Made by a program: the position numbers and the translations under genes. The notes beneath the pieces are model-generated. The model was not told where the DNA came from, searched no databases, and saw only the letters and a list, made by a program, of their open reading frames with translations. A stretch of 30,964 nucleotides of DNA from a virus: the IMG/VR virus record IMGVR_UViG_3300010354_000360, positions 1-30,964 of that record, one strand, 5' to 3'. Shown one piece after another: positions 1 to 8,800 of the stretch. How positions within the stretch are numbered: position 1 is the stretch's first letter; every line of letters starts with the position of its first letter.

Positions 1-879
1 ATAACTGCTGAGAGTAAGACACAAACTCAAGTTATCGCTCCAGCAGACTTCCAGACTTCTGTTTCTAGAGTTATTGAATTAGAGGTTCAACCAGAATTAA
101 ACATCAACTCTATTGTTTCTACGATCGAGGAGACAACTACAATATATGAAGTTGGAGCAGATGTTGTTTCCGTAACCGATTCAATTTCACGTATTGAAAC
201 TATTGTACTTGGAGAATTGCAGACAGTACAATCCGAATTCATAATATCTAGGAATCAGACAGAATTTCTCATAATTCCACCTCCAAGTGGTGTGGTTGAT
301 GGTTACGAAGAAAATATTTACATCAGTGATCCTTTGAAAACAAGATTAAATGGGTTTGTTGATCTTGATAATGATTATGGAGTTGTTAGAAGAAATCTGT
401 CTGTAATTTACGTATCTAACAGTTTGTTTAACGCATCATCTGAATACATTGGTACTTATGCAAAGACAAATGCTGGTCCAACTATTGGCAATTGGAGTTA
501 CGTTTCTTATGATGATGGAACTGCTAATGTTTCCAATGTCACTATAGAACAGCTTGAATCATATTATCCAGCATTGACGCTTAGGGATTTTGTTGATAGA
601 AAAAAATCTAGTTACACTTTGTCTGGAGCATATTTTAATTTAGCAAATCCTTCTATCCAAAGTCCAGTTACTATTAGTTCTTCTACTGGAACTATTGGTG
701 GTGAAATAGTTGTTCAAAACACAGATTACTTCCCAGTTTCTGGATATCTATTTACATCTGGTGGAACTGTGATTGAATACACTGGTAAGACATCCACATC
801 ATTTACTGGATGCACACTAGTAAATGGATCAGATGCCATCACTTCTGGTGATGAAATTATTCCGTTTGCAATTTCCTGA
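1..879 (+). CDS. Virion structural protein, probably baseplate-associated (5' truncated)
   Basis: The reading frame is open from base 1, so the true start lies upstream of the window; the first ATG inside (217) is internal, since good coding sequence precedes it. About 292 residues are visible, ending at a TGA at 877-879. The N-terminal visible part is rich in V, I, T and E with alternating beta character. Near the C-terminus is a short module (YLFTSGGTVIEYTG, then SFTGC) of the kind that recurs in phage baseplate and fibre proteins. It lies directly before gp8, where marine T4-like phages usually carry gp6 and other baseplate wedge genes, so a baseplate role is inferred from position. No T4 homologue is recognised by sequence, and a fibre-attachment protein is an alternative. 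Confidence 0.6.
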   Translation: MTAESKTQTQVIAPADFQTSVSRVIELEVQPELNINSIVSTIEETTTIYEVGADVVSVTDSISRIETIVLGELQTVQSEFIISRNQTEFLIIPPPSGVVDGYEENIYISDPLKTRLNGFVDLDNDYGVVRRNLSVIYVSNSLFNASSEYIGTYAKTNAGPTIGNWSYVSYDDGTANVSNVTIEQLESYYPALTLRDFVDRKKSSYTLSGAYFNLANPSIQSPVTISSSTGTIGGEIVVQNTDYFPVSGYLFTSGGTVIEYTGKTSTSFTGCTLVNGSDAITSGDEIIPFAIS

Positions 880-886
880 ATAACGG

Positions 887-900
887 TATAAATATAAATA
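887..900 (+). promoter_or_regulatory. Tandem overlapping T4-type late promoters
   Basis: Two exact copies of TATAAATA, the T4 late promoter -10 element, overlap by two bases (887-894 and 893-900). They lie just after the preceding stop codon and 34 bases before the gp8 ATG at 934. In T4 this element is read by RNA polymerase carrying gp55 and gp33; using the same mechanism here is inference. Confidence 0.8.
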
Positions 901-933
901 ACTCAGGCACAAACACTACGTCGGAAAAAACCA

Positions 934-2745
934 ATGGCTGCTATTATCTCTGATAAGTTTAGAATTTTTAATGCTAAACAATTTCTTGAATCTCTAACTG
1001 AAGGTGCTACGGATACTAGCGCCGAGCGTTCCAGAATGTATTTCTTTGTGGGTCGCCCACAACCCTGGAAAGCGTACTTAGAAGTTTATTCTAAGTCTGC
1101 GACTAACTTTACTGTTGGCAATGAAGTTTATGTCGGAACATATGGATCAACAGCGTTCCGTGCCACAGTTTCTGCCGTTTATGATAGTGCCCTCCTTCTA
1201 ACCGACGTTTTTGGCAGCAACGGCGTTAATTCTGCTCCTCCTCTAGGCAGCACTCTAAAAGAGACAGCAAACGGTGGTGTTAGTGATACTGCAGCAACAG
1301 CAACCACTGGTGTCTATCGCTACGGTACTGAGGACGTTCCCCCTCTTCCTCTAGATAACCAGAGAGAAAAGATTTCTCTATACGACGAGATCATTGCTGC
1401 TAAGCGCATCACTGATTCATATGCAAGAACAGTTGTTCGTCGTTATAACTGGGATTTAGTTGCAAATCCCAAGTTTGACATGTGGAAGCCCGATTATTCT
1501 GCTACTCCTGGTGGTGGCGGTCAAGTTGGTAAGCAATCTGCAACTGGTGCAGATAGCATTTCCGATGCTAAGTTCTATGTAATGAATTCTGCATATGAAG
1601 TATTCAAGTGCCTCTATAATGGAGAGAATCCTTCAAATGCTACTGGACAGAATGCAACTGAAGAACCAATCACTACTGGTGGCAACTATGATGCTAGCAC
1701 TGGTCTCTATACAGAAACTACTGGTGCTGGTTACATCTGGAAGCACATGTACACCATTCCAACTGACGATGTTCTGAAGTTCCTTTCTTCGGACTTCATG
1801 CCAATCGTTCTTCCATCACAACCTTCAAGAGTGTCAGTTGTTGGACTTGCAGTTGCTGGTGCTATTGATGTTGTTCTAATCGAAGCTCGTGGTAGCAATC
1901 TCCCTGCTTCCCAAACTCTTTATACTGCAATTAAGGGTGATGGAACTGGTGGCGTAATTGAGTTTATTACAGATGGTAGTGGAAGCATCACTTCTGCATC
2001 TGTTGTTGCTCGTGGTTCTGGATACACTTATGCCAATGTTCTTCTTGGAAATGGCAATCTATTCTCAAACCAAGCACTATCATCTGCCGTTACAACTGCA
2101 GCTGGAGCAACTGGAGCTCTAGAGGTTGTAATGCCTCCTCAAGGTGGTCACGGTTCAGATCACGAGACTGAACTAAATGGTAAGCGTGTTATGACGAATA
2201 TTCGTCTAACTTATGCAGAAGGTTCTGGAGACTTCCCAGTTGATAACGATTTCCGTAGAATTGGAATCATTAAAGATCCATACAACTATGGAACAACAAC
2301 GTATTCAACTGCAGATACTTTATCTGGTCTTCGCGCAGTTAAGATCACAGGAGCATCTGCAGACTTCATTCCAGATGAAACAATTCAACAGACTGTAACT
2401 GGTGGTACTGCTTACGGAACAGTTGTTTCTTGGACACTAGATTCTGGTTCAACAACTAGTGGTGTTCTTAAGTACATCCAAACTAATGATGCACACACAG
2501 ATCAAGGTGTCGTAAGAGCTTTTGCAAGCAATGGTTCTAATGCAATTTCTGGTGCACTCTCTGCTGCCTCTGGTAATGTTGATACTGGATATGCAAATAC
2601 ACTTCTAGGATCAACATTTGCTGCTGGTTTGGCAAATCCAGAAATTGAAAACAACTCTGGAGATGTCATCTACATTGAAAATCGCCGTCTAATCACCCGT
2701 GCTCCTGACCAGATTGAAGATATTAAACTGGTTATTGAATTCTGA
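934..2745 (+). CDS. 8: Baseplate wedge subunit gp8, enlarged
   Basis: This 603-residue protein is the homologue of T4 gp8 (334 residues), a dimeric wedge component of the tail baseplate. Matches to T4 gp8 run end to end: an N-terminal SDKFRIFNAKQF, then a strand ending in GRPQPW (T4 GRSEPW), the GYIWKHMYTIP segment near residue 270 (T4 GYVWEYLFEIP), RRIGIIKDPYNYG (T4 RQISIITNP) and the C-terminus, where YIENRRLITRAPDQIEDIK parallels T4 YMENRPPIIMAMDQTEEIN. The extra length is in beta-rich insertions at about residues 46-130, 300-400 and 455-560. One carries a GSGY repeat and one a GTAYGTVVSW module, both also seen in downstream genes. The start at 934 has a weak GGA-containing leader. Expression is probably late, from the promoters at 887-900, ending at the terminator at 2764-2794. 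Confidence 0.88.
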   Translation: MAAIISDKFRIFNAKQFLESLTEGATDTSAERSRMYFFVGRPQPWKAYLEVYSKSATNFTVGNEVYVGTYGSTAFRATVSAVYDSALLLTDVFGSNGVNSAPPLGSTLKETANGGVSDTAATATTGVYRYGTEDVPPLPLDNQREKISLYDEIIAAKRITDSYARTVVRRYNWDLVANPKFDMWKPDYSATPGGGGQVGKQSATGADSISDAKFYVMNSAYEVFKCLYNGENPSNATGQNATEEPITTGGNYDASTGLYTETTGAGYIWKHMYTIPTDDVLKFLSSDFMPIVLPSQPSRVSVVGLAVAGAIDVVLIEARGSNLPASQTLYTAIKGDGTGGVIEFITDGSGSITSASVVARGSGYTYANVLLGNGNLFSNQALSSAVTTAAGATGALEVVMPPQGGHGSDHETELNGKRVMTNIRLTYAEGSGDFPVDNDFRRIGIIKDPYNYGTTTYSTADTLSGLRAVKITGASADFIPDETIQQTVTGGTAYGTVVSWTLDSGSTTSGVLKYIQTNDAHTDQGVVRAFASNGSNAISGALSAASGNVDTGYANTLLGSTFAAGLANPEIENNSGDVIYIENRRLITRAPDQIEDIKLVIEF

Positions 2746-2763
2746 TTCAGACAAAACCTTATT

Positions 2764-2794
2764 AAATCCCCCGAGAAATCGGGGGATTTTTTTT
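2764..2794 (+). terminator. Intrinsic (Rho-independent) terminator after gp8
   Basis: An 11-bp perfect stem (AAATCCCCCGA pairing with TCGGGGGATTT) closes on a GAAA tetraloop at 2775-2778 and runs into a tract of eight T. It starts 18 bases after the gp8 stop codon. It is the only convincing intrinsic terminator seen in the window. Confidence 0.93.
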
Positions 2795-2801
2795 ATCTCT
2801 A

Positions 2802-2809
2802 CTAAATAC
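2802..2809 (+). promoter_or_regulatory. Probable late promoter for the DUF4815 gene
   Basis: CTAAATAC, a one-base variant of the late -10 core, sits just after the terminator and 33 bases before the ATG at 2843. A CGGAG ribosome binding site at 2834-2838 follows, 4 bases before the ATG. A terminator followed at once by a late promoter fits a transcription boundary between gp8 and the next gene. Confidence 0.55.
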
Positions 2810-2842
2810 TAAAGACTGGATACTAGTATTTGGCGGAGTACG

Positions 2843-5800
2843 ATGCCTCAGAAGACTAACCTTAATGTAAATCCTTATTATGAGGACTTTGACGCGAAGA
2901 AGAATTTTTATAAAATTCTATTCCGTCCTGGATACTCTATTCAAGGTAGAGAGTTAATACAACTCCAATCAATCCTCCAAAACCAAGTAGAAAGTTTTGG
3001 AAGATTTGCATTTAAACAGGGTCAATTAGTTATTCCTGGTGAAGTTTCACTTAACACAAAATTGGACTATGTTAAGCTGTCTTCGGTAACTGAGGTGGCG
3101 GTAAATGATGGAAATGATATTGTTTATAAAAAATATGATATCACCCAGTTAATTGGACAAACTCTGAGAGGTATAACCTCTGGGGTTAGAGCAACTGTAT
3201 TGACAGCGAATTTAGCAACCGCAGATTCTGCCGATACTCTATACGTAAATTATTTAAACAGCGGCAATTCAAACACAGAAGAAACTTTTAGACAGGGTGA
3301 AACTCTAGAAGTTGTTAATGGTATTAATACTCCGTTGATGGTTGTTGGAACAGATGGAAGTGTTCTCCCAACAAGTATCAGTGTGAAAGATCCAGAATCT
3401 GGATTGATTACATCATTAGAAAGTCCAGCAATGGGTTATGGATCTGCTGTAAAGGTAGAAGAAGGAATTTATTTTGTAAATGGTTACTTCGTTCGCAATG
3501 ACGAACAACTTTTGGTAATTGATGAATACTACAATAAGCCATCTGCCAAAGTTGGATTTACTATTGTCGAGGAGATTATAACTCCAGAGGAAGATTCTAG
3601 TCTATATGATAATTCCATTGGATCTTCAAATTATACAGCTCCTGGAGCACATAGATTAAAAATTAGTCTGGCGCTGAAAGAATTTGCATTAGATGCAATA
3701 ACAGATAAGAATTTTATTCAGTTACTTACTGTATTAAAGGGTACAGTTCAGAGAAAAATTGCTGCAGCAGATTATACGCTGTTAGAGCAAACTTTAGCAC
3801 GCAGAACCTTTGATGAAAGTGGGGATTATGTAGTAGAAAATTTCTCGGTTGATATCAGAGAATATGCCCAACAGAATAGCAATATGGGCATATATTCTGC
3901 AGATGAATTTGGTTTATACAATGGATTAACTTCGGCAGAAGCATCCAAAAAAATGGTTGCTAGTATTGGTCCAGGTAAAGCATACATTAAAGGTTATGAA
4001 ATTGTAAATAAAGAGACTAAGTATCTTGAGATTAACAAAGCAAGGGAGAGTCTAACAAGCGATAACGTAACAATAAAAACAAAGGGACTTCCAACTTATA
4101 ATATTTCTAATGTTTATGGTAGTGTTCCATTAAACAAGGAAGGATCTCAATTAACAGCATATCCAACGGTATATCTATACAATCTTTTTAATGATGGATA
4201 TGTTGGTTTAAATGGAACCGAGTCCAATACAAATTATCGTCAAACAATTGAAAGAAGAGGTTTATTCTTTGATTCAAATACGGCTGTAAAGACAATAACG
4301 TTGAATATAGTTGATGTTAATATTCCTATTACATCCATCTCACCAGATGAGCTTGAAACTACATTTGCAAAATTGTGGTATGTAAAAACTAGAGCTGGCA
4401 CCAATGTCGTTTCTAGTGTAGATGTTCTTTCATATACTAAAGTATTTAAACCATTAATAAATCCTGGCACCACAGAGGAATCAAAATTTCTTGAGGTAAC
4501 TGTTGCTGGTTTAAAGTCGGATCTTGAAAATGTATTTAAGGACTATGATGAGAGTTCCAGTGACAAGAGAAGAAAGTTATTCATAACTCAAAATGATGCT
4601 ATTGGTGATGAAAAGGAAGGACTATCTTCAACAATATTTGCATACATTGTTGATTATAGTGATAGCATTACTCCTGTAATTGGCACTGCAAAACCAAGTA
4701 ATTTTTATTTGCAGCGCAGAGGAGATGGATTTAATCCAGATTCAAATGTTGTGATTTCTAAAGGAATTCTTCCTCAAGGAACAGAAGCATACAATGCTTC
4801 CTTCGGATTTTCATATTTTGATCCCCAATTCTTCACAAAATTAAAATTAGATTCCACTCCACCACAAGGATCTTATGATGTTGGTGTTTATGTATATGGA
4901 TTGACCAGTGGTGCCTACGGTGTTGTCGAAGGTGCTCCAGGTGGCGTATATTCAACTGGAAATCTTTTATTTGTCAAAACTCTTTCTGGAAAATTTGTTC
5001 CAGGAGAAACAATCAGAGACGAAGAAGGTAATCTTGTAAAAATTTCCCAAGAAAATACAATTTCACATTTCATTGTTCAAAATAGAGGTCTTGGATATCC
5101 AACAACTACAAAGATTATTATTGATGGCGTAACTTATGATTCCTCTCAGTTTGAAGTAGGCACTATTGCCACTGGCGTCTATAAAATTTCTATTAACGAC
5201 ACTTCTGCGCTGGTTCAATATTCAAAACCACCAGTTATTACTTTTGATACTGGATCTGCAAATCCAACAGAAAGTGCTTCTGTTTTAGCCGTTCTTAATA
5301 AGAACTCAGTAACAACATATACACCACAGAATGTAAAATCATTTGGTGCATCATATGGATCTGGAAATGAGAATAAATTTACAGCAGATGTTATTGCTGA
5401 TAGCAGAACATATTCAGATATCACACCAATTACAGATTTCACTTTCTTTGGTTTAAAAGGAACAAAATTTTTAGAATCTACTAGTTTTAGTGCCGATGCA
5501 AGTTCAGTTGTTCAACAGGGAGATTTAGTTCAATTTTCTGATGCGGCAAATAATACAATTAGAGCAATTGTTCAATATGCAACCAGCCCAAGTGGATCAT
5601 CAAAGACAAGAATCTATCTAGATGAAACACTATATGATGATGTAACAGGAACAACTGTTGTTCGTTTGCGTCCAAAAGTAGCAAATTCTAATGCTGGAAC
5701 ATTACTATTTCCAACTGGCAGTAAACAGGTATCAAAAATTTCTGCTGGATCTGAGGATAGCAAAATTAAATATTATTTCCGTAGAGATTTTGTAACCACT

Positions 5801-8800
5801 GGTTCAACCGATGGTGGTTTAATCACGTTTGCTGCTCAACTTCCATTTGGAACACAAAGATTTGCAGCATTTAATGAAAACAATTACATCATTACTGTCC
5901 TCAACAAAAATAGTGCGGACTTGGTAGAAACTGGAGACATTATATACATTGATCCAGACTTTGTTACTATTTCTTCATCTACTGATACAGCAAGTGGTCT
6001 AACAGCTGGAAGCATTGAATTTGAACTTCCAAAATCATACTTTACAGCAAACTACGAAGGAGTAGCAAATTACGTTGCTCCAGATCTTAAATTAACAGCA
6101 ACTCTTGAAGTTACTAACGCAAAACCAAGATTAAAAACAGCAGTTAGAAATAGAAGAATTGTTGTTAATTCTGCTGGTGATAGAGTCCTTCCATTTAGAG
6201 GAACAAATTACGATAGTGATAGTGTAGAAATACTATCATACTCAGATGCCTTTAAATTGAGATATGTTTATGAAGGTACAAGCACACAACCACCCGAAAT
6301 TGATAGAGCTGGAAATTTAGTATCTGGAACTGATGTTACAAACAGATATACGTTCGATGACGGTCAAAGAGATACAATTTACGATGTTTCTAGGATCATA
6401 ATTAAACCTGGATTTGAACCAGCAGTAGGTCAATTAGTGATAGCATTTGATTATTTTGAACAGTCTCAGGGAGATTTCTGCACAATTGATAGTTATCTAC
6501 ATGAGTCTGGTGTATCTGAAGATGAAATTCCATCATTCAATTCTTCTGTACTAGGAAATGTTGATCTAAAAAACCTTATTGATTTTAGACCAAAAGTTAA
6601 TAATCAAACAATTATTGCTGGATTCCAGGATACATCTTCTCTTGAAGTTACCAGCAGCAATTTCTCTGGAGCTGGAGCGATCGTTGCAAGTACACCTGCT
6701 CCAGATATAAATCTGGAATATACATTCTCCTTTAGTCAAGTTCAATATCTTGATAGAATTGATGGTATTTTCTTGAATAAAAATGGAGAGTTTGTTGTTA
6801 AGGAAGGCAATTCTTCTTTAAATCCATCCAAACCAGATCAAATTAAAGATGCTATTCCTTTGTTCTATGCATATATCCCAGCTTATACTAATACAAGTAA
6901 AGATGTAAGAATCACTCCAGTTGAACATAAGCGTTATACAATGCGCGATATTGGTAAATTGGAGAAGCGCATTGAGCGCCTAGAATATTACACAACTCTT
7001 AGCATCCTTGAACAACAAGCTTTAAACATGCAAGTTAAGGATGATATTGGATTGGATAGATTTAAGTGTGGATTCTTTGTAGATAATTTTGAAGCACATA
7101 AAGTAGGAAATCTTGTTTCTGCTGATTACAAGTGCTCTATTGACAGTAAGCAATCGGTTTTACGCCCACAATCAAAAGAAGACTCCTTAAAACTAAAAGA
7201 AGTTTATACCAGACAAGATCAGAGATCAGTAGCAGGATATCAAAAATCAAAAGATATTGTTACTCTTCCATATTCTTCAGTGAAATTATTGGGAAATGAT
7301 TTTGCTTCAAAAACAATCAACCCAAATCCATTCGTTGTATTCCAATATGTTGGAGATGGTAAAATTTCCCCAGAGATCGATCAGTGGTATGATCAATCCA
7401 TTGATCCCCTGGTTGTAGATACAAATACAAGCATCTTCAACATTTTCTTAGCCAAAGATGATTCTAGGGAGAGTTTTGCAAGTCTTCATAATTCATTCAT
7501 CGTTAATTGGGTTGGAACTTCTCCTTCATTCACTTCTATTAATTCTCTTGGAGAATCAAATAGTTCAAATGCAAAATCAACGGTGAGTGCTGCTTCGGTT
7601 GGAAGTTCTTCGAACATTAGTCCGCAAAATAATGAGATTGGCAAGGGAGTTCAATCAAAGTCTATTGGAGAAAATATTGTTTCTACTTCTCTGCAATTCT
7701 TTGCCAGAACTCAACCAATCAAATTTGTAATTGGAAGACTAAAACCAAACACTAAGGTTTCCGTTTTCTTAGAAGGAAGAAATATTAACCGTTGGGTAAA
7801 TCCAGATCTTAGATTCACTGGAGTTGCTGGAAATTCTCTATCTGCTTTTAATGGCGATATTGTAAGTGACGAAAGTGGAAATGCTAGCGGTCTAATTCTT
7901 TTACCTGCTGGATATCCACCAAGAGAAAATGCCACTTGGACTGGTGATATTGGAACTGTAGATTATGACACCTCCGCAGAGGAATTGAGATTTACTGTTG
8001 GTACTTTAACTTTTAGATTTACTTCAAGTTCTGTAGATGCATCTAAGGAGACCGTAGATACCTATGCAGAAATTAAATACTATGCCACTGGAATTCTCCC
8101 AGAAAATCCAGCAGGTATTGTTTCCACAAAACCTTCATATTTCAAATCGAATGAAGGTGTTCAGTTTGTAGATAGCAATACTGATAATCCATTGAGACCA
8201 AATCCAATGGCACAAACATTTAAGATTGAAAATTATGATGGTGGATTATTTGTTACTGGAGCTGATCTGTATTTTAAAACCAAGAGTGCTGAAGTTCCCA
8301 TCAAAGTATATCTAACAAATGTGGATTATGACAAACCAGGAAAAAATATCATTCCTGGAACAGAAACAACTCTCACTCCTTTAACATATCTAAAATGTTA
8401 TGCAAATGGTAATGCTAATATTACCCTTGGAGAATATGTTATTGGAACCAGTTCTGCTGCCTCTGGACCAATTTCTGCCGTTTATGACAAAAATGGTGTT
8501 GAATTAACTCCAACATCCACTGGCATTTATTCTTTAACCAACGAGCAAGTATATACACTTGTTCTAAGCAACCATAACGGCAAATCTTTCTCGCAAAATG
8601 AAGATCTTGAGATTCCTTCAGTAACATTAGCAAACGCAATTGGCGGAACTAATATCAAATTAACCATTGCTAAAGATAGTGGAAAACTTTCCGATATTAG
8701 AATTATAAATCCTGGCGCAAATTATGATAGCGCAGTTTTAACAATCGAGAGTCCTCAACTTCCTGGCGGGTCTGTTGCTACTGCAAGAATTAATGTTTCT

